NCBI GenBank assembly: GCA_022432975.1
Contig: CM039516.1
Location: 32,397,737-32,461,736, forward strand
Source: Begonia masoniana
Lineage: Eukaryota > Streptophyta > Magnoliopsida > Cucurbitales > Begoniaceae
Direction of reading: 5' to 3'
Length of the DNA stretch: 64,000 bases
The number at the start of each line of letters is the position of its first letter. Position 1 is the stretch's first letter. Under the pieces are notes generated by a model. That model was given only the letters and a program-made list of their open reading frames with translations. It did not search any database and was not told where the DNA came from. The translations under genes and the position numbers were made by a program. Positions 11,498-23,110 of the stretch are shown here, piece by piece.

Positions 11498-12657
11498 GTG
11501 AAGAAGCCTCAGAAGGTGTGTTCTCTGAACAGGTTGAGGACTAGGCTGGTTGGGGGAGCACGTTCATGTCTCGACCTGGTGAACTGATCTTGCGATTTAA
11601 CTGACGTCAGTAGGTGTGAAAGTTAGTTGACAATAATCAGTTTAAGCATGCTGAGAATGTTAGTGACAGTAGTAGTTTAAATGTTTCTTTTATATATATG
11701 ATCTGGCGTTTTTCTGATGTGAAAACACGATTTGGTTTTAGACGTAGTCTACTATTCTAGATTTTTGGAAGTTGTGGATTATGTTGTTTTGAAGGATTTC
11801 AGTAAAATGCACTAGTTCTTTTAGTAGCCAGAGTTGTTCTTTATTTAGAGTGAAAATGGTTTGTATGCTGCTCTGTTGCCTATTGGTGAAAATTGGGTAT
11901 TTCTGTCTATCGGTGGATGTAGTCCATCGGTAGATGTTGAAGTTTAGTCCATCGGTAGATGTTGAAGTTTAGTCTATCGGTGGATGTGTGTACGGTGGAT
12001 GATGAGTTGTTTAATTCTTGAGTTAATGAGTCACGTGGGTTAGTTTAATAGAGTCACGTGGTTAGCGGAAGATGTCGTTTATTTCTACTTTTACTGCTGA
12101 GTCTAAGTGGTTTCTGCTTTTTTCGTTGGTATTGTTCAGCGGAGGATGTGAGTAGAAGATTTGTCGTTTTGTGATCAGTAGATTGTGAGTAGATTTGTCG
12201 TTTTGTGATCGGTAGATTGTGAGTAAATTTATCATTTTGTGATCGGTAGATTGTGAGTAGCCGACGTGGCGTTGGCAGATGTGAGCGAAAGTTACGTGAA
12301 AGTCTACGTGTCGTTCGGCTGACGCGAGCGGTGGATATTGGAAGCAGAAGATGCCTTTTGTTTCTGCTTCTACCGCTGATACTGTTCAGCGGTAGATGTC
12401 GTTTGTATCCACTTCTTCCGCTGGTACTGTTCAGCAGTAGATGTACTTTGAGTTTGTTTCTCTCGGCCATACGTTTTAATATTTTGTTTATTTTATAAAT
12501 GTTGTTTGTGTAAAAAGTTTTCCGCTGCAAGATTTGAAGATTTAAAGATTTAAATTTTATCATTGAGTGAAATTTTAAAATTTTCCTTAAAATTTCTTAG
12601 TCCTATTTTATGTCACGAGTAGCAAACCGAGTTCAGAAAACTCAGGGCGTTACAGTC

Positions 12658-12669
12658 TGGTATCAGAGA
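12658..12669 (+). other. RE-1 primer-binding site (tRNA-Met)
   Basis: TGGTATCAGAGA three bases after the LTR end, one base from the initiator tRNA-Met 3'-end complement TGGTATCAGAGC used by most plant gypsy elements. Confidence 0.85.
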
Positions 12670-12737
12670 CATTCAGTTAAAATGTTTAAAAGATTACTCA
12701 TCAGTGCCGATCGTTGCATGGAAGTACTCCAACGACT

Positions 12738-12797
12738 GTAAGTGTTTATGATAACCTTAGCTATTAGATATTTATGAGTATAATTAACCCTGTACAG
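12738..12797 (+). other. Intron-like 60-bp segment before the RE-1 gag start
   Basis: Begins ACT/GTAAGTG and ends TGTACAG/GAATC, with a branch-like ATTAAC near the end. Segments of 57-62 bp in the same place exist in RE-2, RE-3 and RE-4. Confidence 0.45.
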
Positions 12798-12809
12798 GAA
12801 TCTAGTAAG

Positions 12810-14140
12810 ATGTCTAGACGACCAGGAAGACCAAGAGTACCCAGAGAGATACCAAACCCAGGACGTGAGGAGGATCCTAGTGTAATTTGACAACTGACGG
12901 ATTTGGTGCGTTAGCAGACTAATTTGGTCCGTCAGCAGTCCGATCAGCTGGGAGTATTATTGAACCGAGAAGTACAAGGAAGTGCCAACTCGAGTTCCAG
13001 CAGTGAGCATTTAGGAGACCGATTCTGGAGGCTGCAGCCGCCCACATTTGATGGGAAATCATCCAATTCGATTGTTGCTGAGGAGTGGCTTAGGAAGATC
13101 AAGAGCATGTTCAGATGTGCCAACGTCGGGGAAGGAGACAAAGTCACTCTGGCAATGTTCCATTTGGCTGGCTACGCTAAACTTTGGTGGGAAACAATAG
13201 AGACCACCACTGATGTTCTAGTTATGTCCTGGTCACAGTTCAAGGAGATTTTCTACGAGAAGTATTTTAACAACACAGTCCAAGCTGCAAAGAAGGTAGA
13301 GTTTCTGAACTTGAAGCAGACAGAGTCTGTGGCTGAGTACAAAAGGCAATTCGAGTCCCTGTCCAGGTTTGCTGGACATTTTGTTCACAAGAATGAGGAT
13401 AAGGTGTTTCAGTTTGTGCATGGACTGAAGCTGGAAATTTACAGATGAGTAAAATTTTGTGGTATCAAAGGGCTGTCATTTAGTGAAGTTGTGTCCACAG
13501 CATTGGAGGTGGAAGAAGCTGAAATGAAGTGTTCTGGACCGAAGGAAGCCCCGCGAAAGTTCATCTAGCCCAAACAGCAGAGAGGAATGAAGAGGCCCAG
13601 TGAAGGCCAGAGTAACCAAGGAACAGGAAGGAAAGTACCGGATACCAGGAAGTTTCCCCAGTGCCCGAAATGTTTGAAGAGTCACCTGGGCGAGTGTAGA
13701 TTTGGGACGGGAAAGTGTTTCAACTATGAGGAGGTTGGACACACGTACAGAGATTGGCCGAAACCTAGAATCACCCGATGCTTCAATTGTAACAAGGTCG
13801 GCCATATCAACAGGGACTGCCCAGCCTTAAAGAATGACCCTGCTATGTTGAAACCGAGGATATTCTCCATGATGGAGTCGGGTAATGAAGACCAGCCTGC
13901 TGTGGTGTCAGGTACCATATTGATCAACTTTGTACCTGCTTTTACTTTAATAGATTCCGGTGCGACACATTCCTTTATAGCATCTACGTTTGCTGTTAAG
14001 TTAGATGTACAGTTTACCCCTTCTGTGCATGTGTTTAATGTTGCATTACCCTCTGGTGAACGCATCCACTCTAACCAAGTGATGCTCGATAGCGTTGTGT
14101 TAGTAGGAAACAAGAATTTACCTGCTGATCTCATTATTAT
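12810..14140 (+). pseudogene. RE-1 gag and protease start (nonsense-damaged)
   Basis: The start is the ATG at 12810, in frame with the rest and just after an acceptor-like ACAG. Gag would form the particle and bind the RNA. Visible: the conserved gag core RFWRLQPPTFDGKSS...AEEWLRKIKSMF (from about 13015), LWWETIE and MSWSQFKEIFYEKYF; a zinc motif CPKCLKSHLGEC; a knuckle that has lost two ligands (CFNYEEVGHTYRDW); an intact knuckle CFNCNKVGHINRDC; and the aspartic protease motif IDSGATHSF (about 13950-13980). In-frame stops occur near 12888, 12912, 13448 and 13568, mostly explicable by single C-to-T or similar changes. The frame runs into the solo LTR at 14141 and resumes at 16246. Confidence 0.9.
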
Positions 14141-16245
14141 TGTAACGCCCCGAGTTATCTAAACCCGGTTTGCTACTCAACACACTGAAATGAACCATGA
14201 CGGCTTGATACTAAATTTAAAAATATTTCACTCGACAGTCAAAATTTGACATTTTCTAAGACTCGATGTATTTTAAAACTTGCAGCGGAAATCAATCGAA
14301 CATCAATGAAGTTAAATAATCTATGAAAACATTTCAAAATAATTGTTGGGAGTGTTAAGAATAATGGGCCAAAAATATAAAGCTTTAAAAATGTGGAATA
14401 CCCATGAAATTGCAGAAGTCAAACACATCTGCCGACGATAAAGTCAACACAAGGAGCAGAAATAGAAAATAGGAGGCCTCTACCGATGACAAACGACAAA
14501 ACTTCGGTTATATCAACCGGTCACAAAACGACAAACACTACCTACATCTTCCGATGACGTCAGCCGGAAGATATACAAACAGGACAACTCTCGGTAGACT
14601 GCATCTACCGATAGCTAGGCGACAAAACTTGCTACTTACATCTACCGATGACGTCAGCCGGGGGATTCCTTCCTCCAGCATCTGTCGATCGCTAGACGAC
14701 AACTCGCAACTTATATCTACCGATGACGTCAGCCGGATGACTCCTTCATCCAACATCTGCCGATCGCTAGACGACAAAACTTACCACTTTCATCTACCGA
14801 TGACGTCAGCCGGATGACTCCTTCATCCAACATCTGCCGATAGACTTCAGAACAGTAATTCTGCTGTATTCCAAGAAAGCTCTGACTATCAAAGGATTTA
14901 AGCATTTTACTAAGACCAATCAGAGACAGATCAGATCATTGCATCACTCAAATCCAGTAGAAAACAGTATTTTCAAAACCCAACAGAACACTAATATCAA
15001 AGATTCTCAGAATATATTCAAAGTTTTGAAAACACTACTATCATAAAATTTTTAGAAAAAGAAACATCTATACTGAACTAGTTACTCCCAACTCAACACC
15101 TGCAGCCATGGATTAAACCGCCTCAACAGATGGCCAAACCGATGCCTGAAAATGCTCCTCCAACCAGCCTGGTCCTCTTATCGGTCGGTAAACACACCTT
15201 CAGTAACTTCTTCACCTACATCACAAACTCATCTATTAGTCTAATGCTAAGCAAGTAGAGCAATGAATGAAATGAATTAATGAAACAAAAATTTCCCTAA
15301 ACATGCATTCTCTACTTTCTCATCTCAGTTGTATTCAAATTTGTTCTCTGTGGATCCCTCTGTACGATGGGAAAGTGGATCAGTCATTCCCCAAAGCATA
15401 CATCCTCTGATCTCAATTAAGGGGCGGATTAATTCCCTTAACAGTTAACTGGTCTGATCCCCCTGTAGGATTGGGAAGTGGATCACTTTTCCCAAAACCT
15501 CAATCCTCTGTTCTCAATTAAGGGGCGGATTAATCCCCCTTAACAGTTGTTCTGATCATCCTGCTCACATTTACCATGCGTTTCATGTAAATTCATTTTC
15601 GTAATCTTTCAAAACATGATGCATGACAACTGGAAATAAACATACAAACATACATAAATCCTACTGTTTGTGATGTAGGCCCGAAGGCACAAACAAACTC
15701 TACTTACCTGGCTCCCTGGAAATCGCTCGGCTAAATGCTACTTCAGAAGCTCGCTCACCTAAAATCATAATAGTACATATATCAAACTTTCACTAAACTT
15801 CACAGAATCAATACAGGAGTTTGAGGAACCAAATTTGAAACCCCACAACTCGGGTATTCTCAATAGTCGCTCAGCCCGAACCTACTCTAAATCACAACAT
15901 TCCTCGAAACTCCTCACATTGTACTCCCTCAGCTATCTAACTACTACAATCGCAAGAAAACAAGGAGGGCTTACCTAGGTTGAAGGAGAATCGGGCAGGA
16001 GAATCGCCTAGAGATTTCTGTCGTTCGAGCTGAAGACCGAAAGGGAAAGAAAATGAGTAGTGGTGGCGGCTACTCTAAACTTTTTGCCTTAAATACCTTA
16101 TCCACTTTCAAATTTGCCAATTACCCTTACGCCCTTACTTACTCATTCTTCAACCTAACCTACATTATACTAAAATTTCATTCATCGATTATACTTAATA
16201 GATTTATCTGTTATTTTAAATTTTTAATTAAAGTCGGGTGTTACA
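14141..16245 (-). mobile_element. Family A solo LTR inside RE-1 protease
   Basis: The plus-strand ends are TGTAACGCCCCGAG and GGGTGTTACA, with perfect 5-bp duplication ATTAT (14136-14140 and 16246-16250). Length 2105 bp. The protease reading (…DLIIIV before, then MDIMGFDVILGMDWL) resumes across it. It is nearly identical in inverted orientation to 1-1756. It has a reverse TATA-like CTTAAATA (16088-16095), TGACGTCA at 14555, 14649, 14724 and 14801, and an intron-like module (15216-15707). Confidence 0.95.
15216..15707 (-). other. Intron-like leader module with paired arms (minus strand)
   Basis: On the minus strand: CAG/GTAAGT at 15707, arm 1 within 15666-15679, arm 2 GTTTGTGATGTAGG from 15228 to 15215, ending at the acceptor-like TGTAG/GTGAAG. 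The 13-14-bp arms are perfectly complementary. Confidence 0.5.
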
Positions 16246-19200
16246 ATTATGGATATAATGGGGTTTGATGTAATCTTAGGAATGGATTGGTTGTTCAAAC
16301 ATTATGCCACAATCGATTATAGGACTAAAATTGTTAGTTTTCAACCCCCTGGAGGTTCGAAACATACCTTCCAAGCTTTGAAGAGGAGTAAGGAAATAAC
16401 TGTTATGACTTCTATGAATTATAGACCCTCTTCATGCAAAGAGTATTTATTTGTTTGGCCAGTGTCTTAGACACACAGCTAGTAGGAAAAATAAGTCCTC
16501 AAAATGCCTTAGTTGTCTAATACTTTCCAGAAGTATTTTTAGATGACCTTCCTGGCTTGCCGCCAGATAGGGAAATTGAGTTTGTTGTAGATGTTTACCC
16601 AGGGGCTAAGCCTGTATCTAAGAATCCCTATAGATTAGCACCTACGGAGCTTAAGGAATTAAAGAAGCAGTTGGAGGAACTATTGGATAAAGGGTTTATA
16701 CGCCCAAGCTTTTCACCGTGAGGTGCACCAATTCTTTTTGTCAAAAAGAAGGATGGATCAATGCGTATGTGCGTTGATTATCGGGAATTGAATAAGTTAA
16801 CTGTCAAGAACAAGTATCCATTGCCAAGGATTGATGATTTATTCGACCAGCTTAATGGTGTGCGAGTTTTCTCTAAGATTGACCTTAGGTCCGGTTATTA
16901 CCAATTGAAAGTCAAATCAGAAGATATTCCTACGACAGCCTTTCGCACAAGATATGGACATTATGAGTTTTTGGTTATTTCTTTTGAATTGACAAATGCA
17001 CCAGCAGCCTTTATGGATCTTATGAATAGAGTGTTTCACGAGTATTTAGATAAATTTGTCATAGTGTTTATTGATGATATCTTAATTTATTCGCGTACTA
17101 AGGAGGAGCATGCAAGGGATTTGAACCTGGTATTGGGAGTTCTAAGGCAACATCAACTTTATGCTAAATTTTCCAAGTGTGAGTTTTGGTGGGACAGAGT
17201 TCACTTTCTTGGTCATGTGATCTCGGGTGATGGAATATTTGTCGATCCAGCCAAGGTTCAAGCAGTTAAGGAGTGTCCTCAACCGAAGAATGCTACAGAT
17301 ATTCGAAGTTTCCTTGGATTAGCAGGATATTACAGGAAATTTATTGAAGGATTCTCGAAGATTGCAACACACCTCACTCAGTTAACAAGGAAAAACATGA
17401 AGTATGTATGGACTGATGATTGTGAGCATAGTTTTCAGACCATGAAACAGAAACTGACCAATGCTCCAATTTTGACCCTTCCTGTTGAAAATGGTAAGTT
17501 TAGCATTTATTGTGATGCTTCCAAAATTGGTCTTGGTTGTGTGTTGATGCAAGATGGTAAGGTAATAGCTTATGCCTCTAGACAGTTGAAAATACATGAG
17601 AAGAATTACCCCACACACGACTTAGAATTAGCCGCAGTGGTTTTTGCACTTAAGATTTGGAGGCATTACTTGTATGTACAATCTTGTGAGATATTTTCAG
17701 ACCATAAAAGTCTGAAATATATTTTCACGCAGAAAGAGCTAAACATGAGACAACGTCGATGGTTGGAGTTTGTCAAAGATTATGATTTTGAGATTAAATA
17801 CCACCCCGGCAAGGCGAATGTTGTGGATGATGCATTGAGTAGAGTGACGACTTCGGCCTCAGCCTTGATTCTTGACATGCCGTTAGCCTTAGAGTCAGAA
17901 TTCCAAAGATTTAACTTAGAAGCCGTGTCCAGTGTGTCAACTATGCTTTCAGCCATATCAGCCATATCTTTGAAGCCTATATTTTTGGATAGGATAAAGG
18001 AAGCTCAGACAAATGATGTAGAGTGCAACAAGTACAAATCAAGCATAGAGTCTGCTGGTAAATCATATTTCAACCGTTCAGATGATGGAGTCCTTAAGTT
18101 TAGGAATAGATGGTTTGTTCCTGCCAATAAAGAACTTCAGAATGAGATTCTTTCGGAGGCACATTCTTCTAGACTCTCCGTCCATCCTGGAAGTACAAAA
18201 ATGTATAGAGACCTTAAACAACACTATTGGTGGTCAAATATGAAAAGAAGTGTGGCAGAGTACGTATGATTGTGTTTAGTTTGTCAACAAGTTAAAGCTG
18301 AACATCAGAGACCTGCAGGAGCATTGCAACCATTACCAGTTCTCGAATGGAAATGGGAACAAATAATGATAGATTTTGTGGTAGGATTGCCTAGGACAAC
18401 GAGAGGACATGATGCAATTTGGGTGATTGTGGATCGTCTAACCATATCTACCCATTTTCCTGCCAATGAAGATGACATACTCGATGGATCAACTTGCTGA
18501 GTTGTATGTGCAAGAGATTGTTAGATTGCATGGAGTTTCAAGCACTATAGTTTTAGACAGAGACTCTAGATTTACATCTAAGTTCTGGAAGAGTTTACTC
18601 AAGGCTATGGGTATGCAGCTTAATTTTAGTACAAGCTTTTCATCCTCAAACAGATGGACAATCCGAGAGAACTATTCAGACCTTAGAAGATATGCTTCGT
18701 GCATGCATATTAGATTTTCAAGGATCTTGGAGTAAATATTTATCATTAGTGGAGTTTTCTTATAATAATAGTTTTCAGGCAACTATTGGTATGGCACCGT
18801 ATGAAGCGTTGTATGGACGAAAATGCAGATCCCCTTTGTATTGGGATGATGTTGGTGAAGCATGGTTGCTTGGTCCTGACATTGTGCAACAAACAGTTGA
18901 GAAGATTGCTCTCATCCGACAGAGAATCTTGACAGCTTAGAGTTGACAGAAAAGTTATGTTGACTGCAGACGTAGAGAATTGGAGTTCGAAGCAGGTGAT
19001 GAAGTTTTTCTTAAGGTATCACCATTCAAAGGAGTTGTGAGATTTCGAAAGAGAAGCAAGTTGAATCCCAGATTTATCGGACCTTTTCCAATCTTGAAGA
19101 GGATTGGGAAAACAGCATATCAGTTAGAGTTACCAACCTCTATGGAAGAAATCCACAATGTGTTCCATGTTTCTATGCTGACGAAGTGTATGTGGGATCC

Positions 19201-19436
19201 AACTAAGATCGTGGAACAGCAGAATATTGAAGTCCATCCTACTCTTACTTATGAGGAGAAATCAGTAAGGATCCTAGACTATGCTGTGAAGGCGTTGCGC
19301 AACAAAGAAGTTCCACTAGTAAAAGTCTTATGGCATAACCAGAACATAAAGGAGACAACCTGGGAGCGCCAGCAGGATATGATGGACCAATATCCAAAAT
19401 TATTCAGGTATCGAATTTTGAGGACAAAATTCTTTT
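16246..19436 (+). pseudogene. RE-1 pol: protease end, RT, RNase H, integrase, chromodomain tail
   Basis: The protease end carries DVILGMDWLF. RT follows an in-frame stop near 16721; its longest open frame is 16761-18269 (502 aa), with YRELNK, SGYYQL and the catalytic FIDD at residues 103-106. RNase H follows (YCDAS near 250, [10 protein letters not shown] near 313) and the integrase HHCC zinc region begins near the frame end. A TGA at 18267 cuts before the CLVCQQ cysteine pair. Integrase core pieces continue in 18270-18500, 18466-18735 and 18692-18940, so there are frame changes near 18470 and 18640; the QTDGQSER region with the catalytic glutamate is shifted. 18980-19438 carries the GPF/Y-like region and a chromodomain-like tail (YEEKSVRILD...KALRNKEVPLVKVLW). 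Intact, these enzymes copy RNA into DNA and insert it. Confidence 0.92.
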
Positions 19437-19448
19437 AAGGAGGGTAGA
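19437..19448 (+). other. RE-1 polypurine tract
   Basis: AAGGAGGGTAGA immediately before the 3' LTR; the primer site for plus-strand DNA synthesis. Confidence 0.85.
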
Positions 19449-19591
19449 TTGTAACACCCGATTTCATTGAACAAATTTACTTAACCAACTTGTAGTGTAC
19501 GTTTTATGGATAAAATTGGGAGAATTAGTGATTTGGTTAATAAATAACTAAGTAATGGCATAATGGTAAATAGAGAATTATAGTGATAACA

Positions 19592-19599
19592 TATTTAAG
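19592..19599 (+). promoter_or_regulatory. TATA-like box of family A LTR
   Basis: TATTTAAG, about 30 bases before the conserved GCACTGTAGCCGCCA that may mark the start-site region. The same pair occurs in the LTR at 62297 (TATTTAAG at 62442-62449) and, as TATTTAAA with CACTGTAGCCGTCA, in RE-4 (51482-51489, 60109-60116). Confidence 0.55.
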
Positions 19600-19993
19600 G
19601 AAAGAGGTTTTGTAATTAATGCACTGTAGCCGCCACTATTTTCCATACTTTCTCTCTCGGTATTCAGCTCAAGCTCAGCAGAACTCTCCAGGCAATTCCC
19701 TCTCTGACTTTTCTCCAAACTAGGTGAGTCTACTTTGATTTCGTGTTACATTGTAACTAGTGATGGTAGAGAGGAGTATAGATGTGAGCTTTGGTGAATG
19801 CTATAGGTGGGAGTTAGTTTCGGTTTTGTGGAGAATTATGAATGCAGTATGTATAGAACTCCCAAACTAGATTCCTTAGCTTTCTGGATAGATTAGAATG
19901 AGGTTTAGTAAAAATATAATTGATATTCTGTTTATGACTTAGGTGAGCAAAACTTCTGAAGTAGTTTGAAACCGAGCATTTCCAGGAAGCCAG

Positions 19994-20473
19994 GTAAGTG
20001 AAGTATGCATGTGCCTTCGGGCCTACATCACAAAACAGTAGGATTATGTATGTTTGAATGTGTCTGTATATCATGCATCATATTTTGAAAAAATATGAAA
20101 ATGAATTTACATGTAATGGCATGGTAAGGAATGACCAATTGCAACAGATAAACTATTAAGGGAACTAATCCGCCCCTTAACTTATGAAGAGATTTATGAC
20201 TTTGGGAAGATTGATCCACTTCCCAATGGAATAGAAGGATCAGATAAACTATTAAGGGAACTAATCCGCCCCTTAACTTATGAAGGGATGTATGACTTTG
20301 GGAAAATTGATCAAACTCCCAATGGAACCAAGGGATCAGATCAGTGAAAGAATGTAAATGCAACTGAGATGTGAAAGTAGAAACTGCATGATTAAGATTT
20401 ATGTTTCAGCATTTCATTTCATTATTGCTTCACTTATTTAGCAATAGGCTAATAGATGAGTTTTGTGATGTAG
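19994..20473 (+). other. Intron-like leader module with 15-bp paired arms (RE-1 3' LTR)
   Basis: CAG/GTAAGT at 19994, arm CCTACATCACAAAAC at 20022-20036 and its exact reverse complement at 20460-20474 ending TGTAG/GTGAAG. Same spacing as in the 5' LTR (480 bases). Confidence 0.55.
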
Positions 20474-22839
20474 GTGAAGAAGCCTCAGAAGGTGTGTTCT
20501 CTGAGCAGGTTGAGGACTAGGATGGTTGGGGGAGCACGTTCATGTCTCGACCTAGTGAACTGATGGGGTGGTTTAACTGATGTCAGTAGGTGTGAAAGTT
20601 ATTTGACAATGGTTCAGTTTAAGCATGCTGAAAATGTTAGTGACAGTAGCAGTTTAAATGTTTCTTTTATATATATGATCTGGCGTCTTTCTAATGTGAA
20701 AACACGATTTGGTTTTAGTCGTAGTCTAATATTCTGGATTTTTGGAAGTTGTGGATTATGTTGTTTTGAAGGATTTCAGTAAAATACACTAGTTCTTTTA
20801 GTAGCCGGAGCTGTTCTTTATTTAGAGTTAAAATGGTTTGTATGCTGCTCTGTTGCCTATTGGTGAAAATTGGGTATTTCTGTTTATCGGTGGATGTAGT
20901 CCATCGGTAGATGTTGAAGTTTAGTCTATCGGTGGATGTGTGTACGGTAGATGATGAGTTGTTTAATTCTTGAGTTAATGAGTCACGTGGGTTAGTTTAA
21001 TAGAGTCACGTGGTTAGTGGAAGATGTCGTTTATTTCTACTTCTACCGCTGAGTCTAAGTGGTATCTGCTTCTTCTGTTGGTACTGTTCAGCGGAGTATG
21101 TGAGTAGAAGATTTGTCGTTTTGTGATCGGTAGATTGTGAGTAGATTTGTCGTTTTGTGATCGGTAGATTGTGAGTAAATTTGTCATTTTGTGATCGGTA
21201 GATTGTGAGTAAATTTGTCATTTTGTGATCAGTAGATTGTGAGTAGCCAACATGGTGTCAGCAGATGTGAGCGGAAGTTGCGTGAAAGTCGACGTGTCGT
21301 TCGGCTGACGCGAGCGGTGGATGTTGGAAGCAGAAGATGCCTTTTGTTTCTGCTTCTACCGCTGATACTGTTCAGCGGTAGATGTCGTTTGTATCCACTT
21401 CTTCCGCTGGTACTGTTCAGCAGTAGATGTACTTTGAGTTTGTTTCTCTTGGCCATACGTTTTAATATTTTGTTTATTTTATAAATGTTGTTTATGCAAA
21501 AAGTTTTCCGCTGCAAGATTTGAAGATTTAAATTTTATCGTTGAGTGAAATTTTAAAATTTTCCTTAAAATTTCTTAGTCCTGTTCTATGTCACGAGTAG
21601 CGAACCGGGTTCAGAAAACTCGGGGTGTTACAACTTTGCAAACAAATCCCGCGTTTAAAACAAATTTTAAAATAAATTTTGTTAAATTTTTCGACTCGAT
21701 TTTCAGGTTTTTTGAACCCTTGAAAATGGTTGGAAAATGTGCCCAAAATACTTGCGAAGCGTGTCGAAAAATATCAGGTTAAAATATATTTGAAAACCAA
21801 AAATTTAAAAAAAAAACCCGATCTGGTGCTGCGCGAGCGCATGCGCCGATCGATCGCCACCCTCTTGGGTGTGCGATCAAATTCTACAGTAAAGCGCCGA
21901 TTGATCGGCGCTAGGCACTGCGCACGCCCAGCGCGCTCCCTGCGTGCATCACCCGGCCCAGCGCGCCCCACCGGCCACCAGAACACCTTCTCACTTTTTC
22001 TCAATTTTTCTCCAAGCCAAACATTTTCAAATCTCCCAAAATTTTTACCAGACAATCCCGACACCCCCGACTCCGTGCCTCGTAAAAATCTCAGAAAACC
22101 AACTTAAAACAGTTAGCAAAACATAGAGGCAAAAGAACCCGACGTTGTTTGTTATATGAGAAAAACGAACAGAGTAACGACTGAAATTTTTATAAACCAA
22201 ACCCTGAAATCCAAAGTTTTAAAATACTATTATTCACATACCAATCATTCATCAAAACTTCCAAATCATCAAACAAAAGCCATACACTAACCATAATCAT
22301 TCAAAATAGAAAAAAAACTGACTACAACGCAAAATAACGAAGTCCCCACCAAACTACCCGAAGAACGTGGCCGAGACGCCCCGACAAGTGCCTGCACCGG
22401 CATACTCCATGCACCACCGACTGCTGCCTTGTCCTGGGCTCCCTCATCTAGCTCACCTGAATAAAGATCGTCACCTACACTATAGAACACGAAAAGTAAG
22501 CCTAATACTTAGTAAGTAGAGAATAACAAATGTACATAACACACAATGCAACCCAATCCTATCACATGAAGTTTCTAACTCTCAGTTGTGCTCGTTACAT
22601 GTTCGTTGCAATAATCTTTTCATAAGCTGGGTGGATCAAGTAGGCACACGTCTCATAACTGTCTAAGACGGCCACGCCTTGATCAAACCAAGCAAAAAAA
22701 AAAAAAAACAGTTAGCACACGTCCCATAACTGTCTAGGATGGCCAAGCACGATTTGCCTTATCCACATCGATCGTAGAACCCTATGACTGTCTGGGAGTT
22801 CATACTCTCGATGTCTTAAATATTTTAGCCAAACCACTC

Positions 22840-23110
22840 TCTTGTAAAGATCCCTTCGGGGTGCTACACTCCAGAAACTATTCTCGACAAGGCCAATTTA
22901 CTCGAGACCAGTTCTTACAAATTAGCCAAACCACTCTCTCGTAAAAATCCCTTCGGGGTTCTACACTCCAGCACTTATTCCCGACAAGGCCAATTTACTC
23001 GAGACCAGTTCTTATAATTTAGCCAAACCACTCTCTCGTCAAAATTCCTTCGGGATGCTACACTCCAGCACTTACTCCCAACAAGGCTAATTTATTCGAG
23101 ACCAGTTCTT
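22840..23110 (-). repeat. Three diverged ~94-bp units in the family R solo LTR
   Basis: Units share phrases such as CCCTTCGGGGTGCTACACTCC and CGAGACCAGTTCTTA. They are the reverse-strand equivalents of the GTAGCACCCCGAAGGG unit that is amplified at 38668-40245, and show the low-copy state of the family. Confidence 0.75.

Larger units (their letters stand above)
8237..12654 (+). mobile_element. RE-1 5' LTR (interrupted)
   Basis: It starts TGTAACACCCGG and ends GGGCGTTACA, four bases before the primer site. Removing the inserted solo LTR and one target copy leaves 2181 bp, against 2183 bp in the 3' LTR. The presumed core promoter around 10610 has lost the TATTTAAGG seen in the 3' LTR. It contains intron-like module 11018-11497, a hairpin duplication (about 11170-11370), and a downstream region rich in ATCGGTAGATG-type repeats (11880-12440). 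Confidence 0.92.
8237..21632 (+). mobile_element. RE-1: Ty3/gypsy chromovirus (Tekay/Del type), nearly complete
   Basis: Both LTRs, primer site, gag, pol and polypurine tract are present in the right order, flanked by a perfect 5-bp duplication ACTTT (8232-8236 and 21633-21637). The 5' LTR (8237-12654) holds a solo LTR, the protease region holds another. Without those insertions the element is about 9.05 kb. The integrase C-terminus carries the chromodomain-like tail typical of the clade. Coding regions have several in-frame stops and at least two shifts in integrase, so it is dead now but could have been moved by proteins from other copies. Confidence 0.93.
19450..21632 (+). mobile_element. 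RE-1 3' LTR
   Basis: Starts TGTAACACCCGATTTC and ends CGGGGTGTTACA, followed by the ACTTT duplication. Length 2183 bp. It aligns end to end with the 5' LTR with scattered differences, so insertion is not very recent. It keeps the TATA-like box, leader modules, hairpin duplication (about 20150-20340) and a zone of ATCGGTAGATTG and AGCGGTAGATG-type repeats (20885-21430). Confidence 0.93.

Noticed and set aside
12054..12563. 169-residue minus-strand frame
   Set aside because: Repetitive peptide derived from GGTAGATG-type LTR repeats.
16761..18269. 502-residue RT-RNase H frame as a working gene
   Set aside because: It is only the middle of a polyprotein with stops before and after; it cannot be made as an active element product.
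21830..21990. GC-rich stretch as a CpG island or gene promoter
   Set aside because: It is inside the family R solo LTR and corresponds to its repeat-rich end; no coding sequence follows.
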